Assembly (NCBI GenBank): GCA_023653785.1
Contig: JAMKCH010005381.1
Coordinates: 1 to 64,000, forward strand
Source of the DNA: Ophioderma brevispina
Lineage: Eukaryota; Echinodermata; Ophiuroidea; Amphilepidida; Ophiodermatidae
DNA length: 64,000 nt
Direction: 5' to 3'
Positions 44,650 to 56,056 of the stretch are shown piece after piece. The notes under the pieces were generated by a model that saw only the letters and a program-made list of their open reading frames with translations, was not told the DNA's origin and made no database searches. How positions within the stretch are numbered: position 1 is the first letter of the stretch; every line of letters starts with the position of its first letter. Position numbers and translations under genes: made by a program.

Positions 44650-46270
44650 GGGTGCGGCGGCTGCGTGTCCACGCGACTTCCGTGTCCGTCGTTGGATCAG
44701 CATTGGTGGTCATCCCCGCCAGTGGGCGGCCACTTGATGAAATACGCCCGGGTTGGGACAGATATTCACCCGGACGAGTGGGTTTTTTTCGAGCGTGGTT
44801 TTTTTGTCGGGGGTGGTTACCGACTAGATTACAGTCCGCCCATCTGCCTCATCCGAAGGGCACATCAGTGCTACCGCTGGTCCGGTTCAGAGACAGGTCC
44901 TTCTTGCCGAGGTAAGGAGCGAGGCTCCTCATGAGAACAAAGGCAATAATCGGGTTTTTATCCCCTTTTCATGTGGGGTGTGCTTCTGGTCGAGTTTCTT
45001 TCTCACACCGAAGAAGACCGGCGATTTGGCGTCCAATACTGAATCTCAAAACGATGAAAAAGTTTAGTCGGCCCGAAGACGTTTCGTATGGGGCACCTAG
45101 CCTCTGTCCTCAGGTGTCCTATCAAGGGCGCTTGGGAACTTCACTCGACTTGAATGACGTTTCTGCCGTTCCCATAGCTTTTCCGATCGCAAATGGCTCC
45201 GTTTTCGGGTTCAGGGGCAGGCATACCAGTTTCAGTGCTGCCCTTTGGCCTGTCGACGGCTCCTCGGGTTTTTACCGCGTCGTTCAAGCTGTGGGAGCGT
45301 ACCTCCGACGACGGGGGTGTGAACATCAGTATGTATCTCGCCGATTGGCTGCTCATCGAGTACTCGAGTTTGCGTTCGGGATACTTGCGTTGGTGTCGAC
45401 ACGTTTTTGTCCCGTCTGGGCTTCCTTGTCAACCACACGAAGTCCAAACTTGGTTCCTTCTCGAACTCCTTTGTTCCTGGGTGCGAAGTTGGATCTGGTC
45501 CGGGGCTGGCCGTTCCTTCACCAGAGCGGGGTTGAACACCCGGCAGTGTGTAACGCTTCTGAGCGAGTGTGCAGTCGCGCCGGCACGCGCATGGCTCAAG
45601 GTGTTGGGTTTAATGACCAGCCTAGTGGACCTGTTTTGTATGCCGTTCTTAATATGGAGGCGATATAATCCATCTTCTAGCATACATTACCACGGCAAGT
45701 CGTTAGATTTCTCTGTCTCACTCTGTTCCGATGACTCAGCTCATCAGGGACAAGCTCACTTGGTGGAAGCACGCCCCAATCCTCGAGGTGGGGATGGAGT
45801 TTCCGGCTCGTCCTTCGGTGCAGGTCTTGACGACGGACGCCTTGAAGGAGGGCTGGGGCTCACTAGGGCGACCGTCGGGTCTTCGGCGAGTGGGAGTCTC
45901 GAGAAGCAGAAGCGCCTTTTCACATCAACATGCTCGAGCTCCGGGCGGTGCTCCGTGCTCTTCAGAGGTTCGAACAACAGTCGAGGGCTGCAAGGTCACG
46001 ATCCAGTCGGACAACCCACGGTCGTCGGCCTTGTCAACACGGCAGGGCGAACGGAACAGCGTCCCCCTTTGGGGGGCTTTTTTGATATTCACAACCTTCA
46101 ACTATCAGATGTTGGTTTTGTCGCAGACGGAGCATTCTGCTCAAAGCGATCCATATCGCCGGGACATCGAACATCCTAGCGGACAGCCTCTACGGGGCAA
46201 GGGATCGCGGGACGGGACCGTCAGCAATGGTCTCTGTCCTCCTCAGGTAGTTCAGACGGTGTTTTAAAGG
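44650..46270 (+). pseudogene. DIRS unit 3 reverse transcriptase and RNase H, active site altered
   Basis: One frame spans most of RT (44,931-45,668) and an overlapping one the RT end and RNase H (45,193-46,179). The catalytic box reads M-Y-L-A-D-W at 45,331-45,348, so the first aspartate of YLDD is alanine. RNase H begins VLTTDALKEGWG at about 45,825 and carries ARAPGGAPC-type shifted sequence. Function is lost if the base is real. Confidence 0.75.
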
Positions 46271-46879
46271 ATGTTTATCCGTAACGACCTGTTCGCCTCG
46301 AGCGTCAAACGGCATCTTCCGGTTTATTGCTCTCGCTGAGGGACCGACGGAGGCGTTTGCGTTAGACGCTCTGTCGATAAGCTGGGAGGGCATGACAGGC
46401 ATACGCTTTTTTTTTTCCGCCGTAATCGATCCTTCATCAAGTCATCGGAAAAAGATCGAACAGAGAGCGGTGTGACATCTTTCTAGTCGCGCCGTTCTGG
46501 TCAAAACATCTGTGGTTTCGGCGATGGTTAGACCGTGGTTAGGTCGTCCACGGCTTCTTCCTCAGCCACCGGAATCTAATCGTGGTGCTTGCCAGGCGGG
46601 GGAGACAGTCCATCAGCTCCTCGAACACCTGTCGTTGACTGTGTGGCGCTGTCAGGAGACGCTTTGAAAAGGGCGGATTTCGACGAGGTCTGCAATGTTG
46701 CCGCCCGGGTAGAAGGAACTCTACACTCAAGTTTACTCTGGGCGTCTAGGGTTCCTTTACTACCGACCAATGGTGCAGTGAGAAGGGGAGGTATCTCTCC
46801 CACTCGCGCCCCTGTAGCGGCCGTTGCGGACTTCTCACGGACAGATTCGATGGATTAGAGGCTGCTACATGTGTCCGGA

Positions 46880-47652
46880 ATTAACGTCCGCAATTCAGGC
46901 GCTTCATGCAGGTCACGGGGGTACGTCGTCTTAAAAACAATGACGCGCTACGTAACTCCTGGATTGGGAGACAATACTCGCCCTCCTGTGCGTAGATGTT
47001 CCTTCGTGGATCTGAATTGTGTATTGGAACTATTTCAAAGCCGCCATTCGAGCCGATTGAAGCCCGTCGACTTCGAGAGATTCTCTCTGAATGAAGAACG
47101 CTCTTCTTATTGCCATGGCTTCATGGCGCCGTGCGCAGAATTCACGCATGTCTGCGGGTGACTTGGTGTGGCGCGGACTGGCTCTACCCCGTACTTTAAG
47201 CCTGGTTTTCTGGCCAAGAATGAACGCCCATCCTTTACCGCCAACCCGATCTTTCTTCCTGAGATGAGCATGGGATCGTCTGTAAGGGAGGATCGTGTAT
47301 TTTGTCCGGTGCGCGCGTTGCGCTAACTATCTGCAAAGAACACAGCCAATCGGGGAGCCACGGGTCCGCGTTTCGAATTTCGCGTCTCCGCCATAACGCG
47401 GCAGCGAAGGCCACCTGGCACGATGGATCGTTCGTGATTGAAAATGCGAACGCCGTTGCGGAGGGCGGTCACGTGACTGTTATCTACGCGGTCGATTGCG
47501 AGCGCAACAGCTTTCGCACGTGGCGTTTCGCTCAAGGAGGATCGTTTCAGCCGTTTCGTTGGCAGACTGCGACGACTTTCTCCTCAATCTATCTACGGGA
47601 CGTTCACAGTCAGAACAAAGAGCTAGCGCCCATTTTGCTGGACGGTTCTTAA
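46880..47652 (+). pseudogene. DIRS unit 3 tyrosine recombinase
   Basis: It has the best-preserved C-terminal end: HVTVIYAVDCERNSFRTW at about 47,470 (the H-x-x-R region in a shifted frame) and FSSIYLRDVHSQNKE at about 47,580-47,622 with the presumed nucleophilic tyrosine. A stop follows near 47,650. Confidence 0.7.
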
Positions 47653-48990
47653 GAATACGCATGCTGCTAAATCCAGCTAAACACTAGGTAAGTGTATAAT
47701 CGGTAGTAAACGTAAACAGTTAGTATTCAACTTGGGTGTTGGTTAGGTGTACATGTACACTATGTTAAAAAGTGTAAATTCGCGATCTCGATCGAATGTT
47801 GGTCTGTAACAGGAGTATTAGGTGTTGCCAGTCTGTGTTCAAAATATTACGTCATAGAGTTAGGGATCCGGGTCAGGTTATTAGTGTGGTTAGTTTTTTT
47901 GGGGATTCTTGAAGTCTGCCTTGAGGATGGCAAGTTGTTAATACACTCACATTGGACAGGTAAGCAACCTCATCTATATCATATGTAAAACACTTTGTTG
48001 AGACAAGATTTGGCTTGATAATCTTTATACATAAATTGAAATTTGAAGAAATTGATTAAAACACAAAACACTGTTCAACATTTATGAAAGCTACGTTCCT
48101 TGAAATCTAGAGAGAGAGTGCTCTTTGAGATGCCAAAAAAAGTAACGGCCCATATCCTATACACGGACAATATGGCGCGTCGGTCCAAATTTTTAGCGAC
48201 TTTTTCATGCAGACCACCAAAGGGGCCGCCCAACATTTAGGGGGGCATGGAAATCTTGATATGGTGTTGTTTCATGGTCACAGGTATGCAGTTGGTGTAT
48301 TAAAATCATTTTTAACTACCCTTTAGCATTAATATTGCTATATAGGTCCCTAATAAAGTGGAAAAATAAATTGTTCTATACGACAGGCCATTTTTGACAC
48401 CCCCCGAAATGAAAACAAAAGAAGTATAGTACCATCAAAATGCTGATATATCCCAGGTGCGATCCCAAATGGTTAATAGCTCTCTGCAATACAAAGGTCA
48501 CAATGATTGTTAGTGTGGATGGTAATGCACCGTTTAAAATGGCACTTAAACAATGCAGGTTGTCGCCTAATATTCACCCAATTGGCTCAAGGTCGACAAA
48601 CTGAAAGGAATATGATTTTTTTGTGTGTGTCCTCCCTTTTAGTTGCACCACCACAAAAACTATCCATGAGCAGATGTTTTGGAGCAAAATCCAAGATGTA
48701 TGGTGAACTCCAGTCTTGTGTTGGCACGGAAAAACCTTTTGAATTCATTCGTAATTGTAGTGTGTGTAACTTGCTGGGATTCGGTGCTTACAATTATCTC
48801 AAACACCATGAACTTTTAGATATAAAAAATGTGTTGCTAGCCCCATAATGTGGCCATTGCACACATTTTGAGTTGTCTCACAACCTCCTAAGGCCAGCGG
48901 TTCTGTAGATACATCATTAGTACTCGCTCAAAAATGGGCGTGATCCCAAAAAGGGGGCGTGGCCATTTCTGCTATTTTGGCGTCAGTGCG
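47653..48990 (+). repeat. Shared downstream segment of unit 3, including repeat B
   Basis: It has the same landmarks as the segments after units 1 and 2. It ends at GGCCATTTCTGCTATTTTGG, where the tandem array stops. A 113-codon frame at 48,507-48,848 has no recognised domain and is not conserved as a frame in the other copies. Confidence 0.7.
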
Positions 48991-49068
48991 GAATTATGTT
49001 ACCAACCCCCCCAATATTGTTCATGGACTTCAATTAAGGTTGCATTCAGAAGAGTTTACTTGGACATG

Positions 49069-49472
49069 ATACTCCCCGCCTAAAAAATCCGAACGATCGA
49101 TGTTGAAATGGCCATCAAACTTGCTCAAACTTACTTTCAAATAAAACGCGCCAAGCCAGCTTGATAAATCTATCAAACTACCACATCATGCTTCGTTATC
49201 AACTGAACATTACGGACACAGCAGGGGGGTAACCAGCTTTTTTTCAGGAGGGGCAAGGGGGGGGGCAAGACTTCCACGGGGGAGGAAGCTGACCCCCTGC
49301 CCCCCCCCCCCCCTGGCTTACGCCACTGGGCACAGGTCAATAAGCAAACAACATTACGCGAACAACGATTCTGGCATTTATTATTATAATTCATATTCAT
49401 TCATATCCTTACATTACCTTTTTAATACAGTAATTTTTATATCGTTCGGATTTTTAGGCGGGGGGGAGTATG
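49069..49472. mobile_element. Short TIR element (MITE)
   Basis: GATACTCCCCGCCTAAAAAA (49,068) and its reverse complement at about 49,440-49,472 share CCGCCTAAAAATCCGAACGAT over about 28 bp, allowing for homopolymer differences. The 400-bp interior includes a CCCC run and a GGCTTACGCCACTGGGCAC motif. It is non-coding. Confidence 0.55.
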
Positions 49473-49639
49473 GGGAGTATATATTGCATACACACCCATC
49501 CTGAGCTACAGAGGAACAATAAATTCATGTAACAGAACACTGTTCATGTGGAAAGAAAAATATGTTCAGGTTCACTGGGTGTGCCTTGCAGAAGGGAATT
49601 CCCAGTAGGTGTATGTAGTCGGGAAAGATATGCAACGCA
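49473..49639. other. Unassigned interval
   Basis: No recognised feature was seen between the MITE and the LINE fragment. Confidence 0.4.
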
Positions 49640-50897
49640 ACTTGCTGCCGGTAGTGACAGTTTTCCAAAGAAGATTAAGACAAATTGAAAAGGACAAATA
49701 AAAGTGTATGCAAATGAGGAGGGAATAATATATAAGTTACAGCTCTTCATTAGATGTGGACATGGTGAGCAAGATTGGCAAACTTTGTCATGTAATTTGT
49801 CAGAGGTTGTTTGCGGTCAAGGTGGGTGTGCATCAAGGTTCTGTACTTTCGCCATTGATTTTTGCAATGTGATTGATCTGTGGTCACAGAAGAGAGTGCA
49901 AAAGAAGGTTTGCTGAGTGAGAAGTTGTATGCGGATGGGACGTGGTTTTAATGAAGTGAGACATTGGGGGACGGAGGGAGAAGCCGTTTTGGAAATGGAT
50001 AGGAAAAAGAAGGCTTCGGCGTAGGGCCTGAAGGTAACCTTGGGAAGCAAAAGTGCTGGTGAGTGGGCGGCGAGGGGAGGTGGTAGTGAGTAAGTAGACC
50101 CATGGTGGGGGTATGTGGGAAGAGGTAAAAGCAAATTCAGGTGGTGTGATAAATGTGGGAAATTGATCAATGGAATGCACAAAGATGACGAGAGTGACCC
50201 CTCGTTTGGCAAGAGATTTTGTGTGTAGAAAATGTGAGAAGGGAGCTGGAGCGATGGTGGAACAGGAGGAAAAAGTTGTGTATGGGGTGGAGTCAGTGAA
50301 GGAGTTTACATACCTAGGGGTTAAGGTTAGTGGGGTGGTGGACGTGAGGTGTGCTGTGACAGCGAGAGTGAGGTCTGGGTGGGGTGCAGTTTAGGGAATG
50401 TGGGGAGTTGTTGCCTGGGAAAAATATCCTTTGAGATGAAGGAATGGTGTATAAGAGTTCAGTGAGATCAGTGATGCTGTATGGGAGTGAAGACATGGGT
50501 CTGAGCGAAAATGAGATTTGGGATTTTGAGGATGACAGAGAGAGCATGATGAGAGCAATGTGTGGTGTGAAGTTGATGACAGGATGAAGACTGAGGACTG
50601 ATCCGATGTTGGGCCTGGAAGAGGCGGTGGACCGTTTGGCCGAGGCGAATAGTGTACGTTGGTAATGGGCATGTGTTGAGGAAGGATGACGAGCATGTGT
50701 TAAGAGGCTTTTGATTCGAGTGATCGGTTTGAGGAGGAGGGACGTCCAAAGACTTGGAAGAAACAGTGGAGGAGGATAGTATGAGGGTTGGGTAAGGATG
50801 GAGGATGCCTTGAATCGGGTGAAATGGAAGGAAGGAGTCCGGGCGGTTGCTGCAATGTTGAGGTGAATCCGGCCACCATACGGTGACAAAACCGGAA
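49640..50897 (+). pseudogene. LINE reverse transcriptase fragment with PHD-like zinc finger
   Basis: The plus-strand reading includes the RT motif VHQGSVLSP (about 49,828), then a Cys-rich stretch with WCDKCGKLI, CTKMTRV and FVCRKCEKG (about 50,130-50,245), then VKEFTYLGVKVSGV at about 50,298, MLYGSE at about 50,475 and a final part with a GRPK(K)TWKK motif (about 50,740-50,765) and ALNRVKWKEGVRAVAAMLR. The Cys-rich part resembles a PHD/RING-type finger found in some invertebrate LINEs. Frames are broken. Confidence 0.7.
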
Positions 50898-51048
50898 TTT
50901 AAAAATTTGGTTTAGTAGTTTTAGTAGTAATACGCGCAATTGCGACTTTAACCACTTTTAAGTGTATAACTTGAAACTGAAAGCATTAATTGCTGAAGTT
51001 ATCCCATTGTAGACAGCATCAAATTCCCTTTCATTTGGTATCAAACTT

Positions 51049-51181
51049 ATATACTTTGCCCCATTTTAACTGTTTTTTTACCCCCACCCCTTGACCCCCC
51101 TCCCCCATTTCCAGATATACTTTGCCCCATGTTTAACTGTTTTGTTACCCCCACCCCTTGACCCCCCTCCCCCATTTCCAG
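51049..51181. repeat. 66/67-bp tandem duplication
   Basis: Unit 1 is 51,049-51,114 and unit 2 is 51,115-51,181. Each starts ATATACTTTGCCCCAT and ends CCCCCATTTCCAG. They differ at only three positions or so. Confidence 0.9.
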
Positions 51182-52039
51182 ACCCCCTGTCACATGTTGA
51201 TTTAGTTGTCCGCCCTGAGGGGACTCTCTGGGCCATAATGAATATATGGATACCCATGAACCTTTTATAACACAAAAAGACATTTGGTCTGGTCTAGCTC
51301 TCCGGGTACTTATTATCACGTTTCACCACAACGAGTATCGCCTAAACCCTTTATGCGCTGTATTAAACATAATTAATAGCATAATTAATATCGCAAACAA
51401 ATTGGTCTGTTCTAACATTTTTAATTGTAAATTATTAAAACAAGCTTTATATTTAGCGCAGATGTGAACTTTAGTTCATTTTTTCTACTTCCGTGCAGTG
51501 ATGTCATAACCCTGACGCAGCTTTTCCGCACGCGTCAAGGTACGCCGTCTTTGTACGCCGTCTTTATGCCAGCGAGGGCGGTTTCCTGGTGCGACCACTA
51601 AATCTCTCACTGACGTCACTTCACGGATGTAGGAAAATTGAGTGTAGGACGAATATGGATATGGTCGATTTTCATGAAAACGGTGCATTTCCAGAAATGT
51701 TGTGTCTTTGGTTAAAAAGTCTTTTCAACAATGCTTTATTGGAACAAAACGGTAATATTTTGATAGGGGTCGTTGAGCTGCATTTGGGCATATATAGTTT
51801 GCCATACTTTCCGTTTTCTTTTCTATGAGATATTTGCCTTCAAACATCGAAAAATAGGAGAACATTGATGTCCGAAACACACAACATCAAAATTATAAAA
51901 AAAAAAATACTTAGCAGCTTGAATTCTTCCAAATATCAATGTTTCTCGTTGTGAAACATGTGTAGAAATTATGTAATGATGTTTTATCTTGTATTCTCAC
52001 TTTATTTTTTATATTTTTGAAATACAAACATAATGTCCG
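51182..52039. other. Unassigned interval
   Basis: No gene or full repeat is recognised. A 32-bp segment at 51,659-51,690 recurs exactly in inverted orientation at 55,397-55,428. Confidence 0.4.
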
Positions 52040-52735
52040 TGAAAACCTTGTTTATTACGTTATCCTTCTCAAAGCAGTTCCTAAGTTTGGTAAAACTTCT
52101 ACGATATTGATTGTGCATCTCATTTCAAGGTAGACATAATGCGGCAGTTGGAAATAGTGTTTTCTTCTGCTCACAATGACTATTAAAAAAGTTTAAGAAA
52201 TGTTGAACTTTGTAAGAAAATGCGACCTTTTTAAGGAAGTGTATTACGTTATCCACATTTCTCAGCAACCAAACAAGCTATTTAAATATTGATCAAGACT
52301 GGCATTTTCCGACCACAAAAAGCATATAAACTTTCAATCAGATACATCTTGTCAATGGGAGATGTGATAAATGGTCAAAAATGTTTACTACGTTATTATG
52401 TATTACGTTATCGTTTATTACGTTGAATTCGTTTTAGTTAACATCAACTATAATTTGGCCATAGAATGATATGGTGGTGTCAATTAAATGTATCTTTAGA
52501 ATAAATTAGTAAAATGTATCTTAATATTTGTTTATTATAAAGTCTAATTTTCAGGCAGAATTCAATACTCAAGGATAACGTAATAAACTAAACAAATTGA
52601 AGCATATTTCTTGAGTTCAATTAGTTACTCAAACTTTAACTTCGTACAAATAAAAAATGTTCCCAGCAACCTCTCTGATAATGTCATCAGTTGGCAGATT
52701 TTGTTGATTTAAAATGTTGATAACGTAATAAACCC
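52040..52735. mobile_element. Element with recurrent ATTACGTTATC motifs
   Basis: TTTATTACGTTATC-like motifs occur at about 52,050, 52,242, 52,397 and 52,414 in one orientation and at about 52,574 and 52,720 in the other. The two outermost copies form an inverted pair, GTTTATTACGTTATC. No coding capacity is seen. It is probably a non-autonomous DNA element with subterminal repeats. Confidence 0.5.
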
Positions 52736-52740
52736 TATTC

Positions 52741-55300
52741 TTTTGCTGTACCTTTTATTACCTTTATTGCACATACATGTACAAGAACATTCAAAACCGA
52801 TGTGTGGTGCAAAAGGGTGACCCCTAACAGGCACGCAGGCCCACAAAGCGGGGACCCTAACACACACCTTAACATAAAATGAACAAAAGATGTACAAACG
52901 TACACATACATAATGATAAAAACAGTAAAATATACATTATAAAATTTTATAAAAGACATAAAAAATCAATCAAATAACATTTATAAAGCACAGAATATAT
53001 TGCACAAGACGAGCCCATACTACATAAGTAACAACTATATGTAGGAATTGTTAGGTAGGTAATGGTCTAGAAGACAAGATTTGAACTGGGGAAATGTATG
53101 AAGATTTCTGAGATTGGGAGGGAGGGCATTCCATGAATGGTAAATACGGTTGAAGTAGGTCTGCCGAAAGATGTTAGTACGGCATCTATTAGTTACGAAA
53201 ATTAATTTTGTCATGGAAACTGATGAATGTCATACTTTGAAGACCTTTAAAAAGAAGGATATTATCTTTAAATTTACGGCGATTATCAAGGCTGAGGAGA
53301 TTAAGCTCTTTTAGACGATCCTCATATGGGGCAGAACTTCTCAAGATGAATTTGGTTGCACGTCTCTGAACTTTTTCAATGGAGCTGATGAGGCCCTTTT
53401 CTTGGGGATTCCAGATTTCAGACCCATATTCCAAAATGGGTCTGACATGAGCCAAGTAGAGAATTTTTCGGGTTAATGGATCATAAATATCATGACAGGT
53501 GTGCCGAATCAAACCTAAAATGCGGTTAGCCTTGCAATCATATGATTTATATGAGGTTTCCAATTCATATTACTCGTAACTAAGATACCAAGATCATTCT
53601 GATTGTCAACAGATTGCAAAATGTGATCACCAAGCTTGTAGTTAAAAGGGGCAACATGATGATTTTTCCGGGTTTTGACATGTAAAATAACACACTTTTT
53701 GGCATTAAAATCAATGTCCCATTTAACACTCCAATTAAAAAGAGCATTAAGGTCTTTTTGCAGAGCAAGTTGGTCACAAATGGTGGATATGGTTCTGGAA
53801 CATTTTGAATCATCAGCAAAAAGACCAATTTCTGTGCCAGATGAAACACAGGAGGGCATATCATTAATAAAAACCACAAAAAGTAAAGGGACCAGTATGG
53901 AACCCTGCGGGACGCCGGAGGTGACTGGCAGCCACTCAGAATAAGCACCATTAATGACCACCCTCTGCACACGACCCTCAAGATAATCATGGAACCAGGC
54001 AAGGAGTGTGCCACCGATCCCGGCACACCTGAGCTTCTCAATAAGCATAGAATGATTAACAGAATCAAATGCCTTGAGAAGTCCAGGTATACCACATCAG
54101 TGTCACACCCCCTGTCATAGATAGAACTAAGGTTGTGAGTAAAATCAACTAATTGTGTAATGCAAGAACGATTGGGCATAAAACCATGCTGGCAATCGGA
54201 GATGATAGGTTCCAAAAAAGGGAGAACTTTCTTGTGGATGCAACGCTCGAGTACTTTGGAGACCAGGCTAAGCAGAGAAATCGGACGTTAATTTTCAACG
54301 CAGCCATTGTCACCTTTTTTGAACACATGAGTGACATTCGCACGCTTCCAGGCAGATGGAACTTCGCCTTGAAGAAGAGAAGCATTGAAATTACTGTGAG
54401 AGAGGGTGAGATCTCTAGCGCACACTCACGGAGTAATTTACCGGGAATACCATCCGGTCCACTTGCCTTGACTGGGTCCACAGTACTCAGCACCTCATAA
54501 ACATCTGAGGAGGTAAAAGTGAGAGAACTAAGGTTATTTATATTGTCATGAACATGAGAATGAGAATCAAGCTTATATGAGGCTTTATCTCTGAACACAC
54601 TGTGAAAGAATTTGTTGAAGAGATTTGCTTGCTTTACTGGATGATCAGTAGAATCATTATTGTAACCTACTGACTGGGAAATTTTACCAGGGTTCTTAAT
54701 CTTGTGAAAGGACCAGAAGCGCTTAGGATTATCTTTCAAGGAAGTTCTGACATCGGTCAAGAAATCGGCACGTCTTTGTTTAATAAGAGACTTAGACTGC
54801 TTACGCAGAGAACGAAACCTATCTCTGAAAACAACATTGCCAGTTTTCTTGAATTTAATCCAAGCACGTTCTTTCTTCTTCACAAGTTTAATGATATCAG
54901 AGTCTATCCACGGAGCAGAGCTCTGGTTCTTACACTGAATTTTGGGAACATATTTATCAACAATATCAAAGAAGCTGGAGCACCAGTTTTCCCATAAAAT
55001 ATCAATGTCAATGTTACAATCTGTGTCCCAAGAGTGTGTATTGAGAGAGTTCGAAAGTCCGGCCCAATCGGCACATTTAAAATTGTAAATTGTACGCTTA
55101 GGTTGTTTAACATAATTACAAGAGATAGGAATTGTGAAATTGATTGATATGTGATCGGAACCCATGTTGTCAGATCCTACTCTAAGATTTTTTACAAGAT
55201 CAGGATTCCACAACAACACAAGATCAAGAATACTACCAACACCTTCTTTAGTAAATCTAGTGTGCATACTGTGCAGAAACGTAAGAAGTGCTGTTGGCAA
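52741..55300 (-). mobile_element. 5'-truncated LINE, minus strand
   Basis: On the minus strand it encodes the end of an endonuclease domain, a linker and a near-complete RT, then about 300 bp of 3' UTR to about 52,741. It is cut at the 5' side at about 55,300 inside the endonuclease, as usual for incomplete target-primed reverse transcription. Confidence 0.85.
53040..55300 (-). pseudogene. LINE endonuclease/reverse transcriptase
   Basis: The first part (54,149-55,300) contains G-S-D-H (55,151-55,162), the C-terminal motif of the apurinic-type endonuclease, then the linker with RFWSFHKIKNPGK and the RT entry KASGPDGIPGKLLRE. After a frameshift near 54,150 RT continues with YLDFSR, VTSGVPQGSIL, and the catalytic FADD box (53,809-53,820). 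A further shift near 53,560 leads to VRPILEYGSEIWNP and KVQRRATKF. A last shift at about 53,197 leads to HSWNALPP and a stop near 53,036. It is Jockey/CR1-superfamily-like, with few errors, so a fairly young copy. Confidence 0.85.
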
Positions 55301-55573
55301 TATTATTTTTCCCGTAATAGGTATTGAATACTTAAATGTCTAAAACATAAAACATACAATTTTGAGACAACTTTTTTGGGGTATGTCTTACCTCCAAAAT
55401 GCACCGTTTTCATGAAAATCGACCATATAGAACATAAGCATTGTGTAGTTTTACGAAATACGAAGGGATACGTATGGGTTTCACAACGGATCCCAGACAA
55501 TATAATGCAAAACATGGCAAATAAATAAACACAAGACAACACGTAACTGACATCCAAGATCGATCTATTTCAG
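55301..55573 (+). other. Intron-like interval upstream of SRCR exon 2
   Basis: No gene was seen. It contains the 55,397-55,428 partner of the 51,659 inverted repeat and ends in the acceptor CGATCTATTTCAG. Confidence 0.5.
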
Positions 55574-55948
55574 GAATTGGAGAAGCAAAGGGGGAAGAAG
55601 GTGAACTGCGACTTATGAAGGGTGACCGTCCAAGTGTTGGACTTGTATACCAGTACAAGGATGGTGAATGGAAATCTTTTTGCCCGGATAATATAAAGGG
55701 GTCATATTCCCCTTTCCAGAATGTTTACCCTTTAAACATGGATTTTATGGGAACTCTATGCAGAACTCTTGGATACGTCGGTGCTAAAACTTTCGACATT
55801 GGGATTTACTTTTACCTTGCTGATCGATCTCTGGATATCGACACTACTGTATATAGCTGTTCTGGTTTGGAGCAGTCGCTCTCAGAATGTCAACAAACGA
55901 ATATTGACACGTGTAGTTCGGGTGTCACAGGTGCAAACTGTCAAGAAA
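55574..55948 (+). CDS. SRCR domain exon 2
   Basis: A 375-nt, phase 1-1 exon lies between TCTATTTCAG and the donor AAA|GTAAGT. It encodes one SRCR-type domain: GELRLMKGDRPSVGLVYQY, EWKSFC, GTLCRTLGY, YSCSGLEQSLSEC and a final NCQE. Six cysteines occur in the same order as in the exon at 16,842, although the middle of the domain is longer. The frame is open across the exon. Same strand and same phase fit the same gene. It is expected to be extracellular. The low similarity between the two domains suggests old duplication. Confidence 0.85.
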
Positions 55949-56056
55949 GTAAGTTATTTTATCTCAACTCCTTGAATGCTACATGCCTTTCATACTGCAT
56001 TCAAATCTGATACGTATATCATATTAATTTCAGTAGTGCTCACATGGATTAGATCT

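Larger units (their letters stand above)
44073..47652 (+). mobile_element. DIRS-like retroelement, unit 3 (5' truncated)
   Basis: It starts at the position equivalent to about 33,455 of unit 1, inside gag (CATCTCAAACTATGTAGATG), so 5' sequence is missing. RT, RNase H and recombinase regions follow. Its junction to unit 2's downstream segment is at about 44,073. Confidence 0.8.

Noticed and set aside
49817..50889. Minus-strand Pro/Ser-rich frames
   Set aside because: They are antisense to the LINE RT readable on the plus strand.
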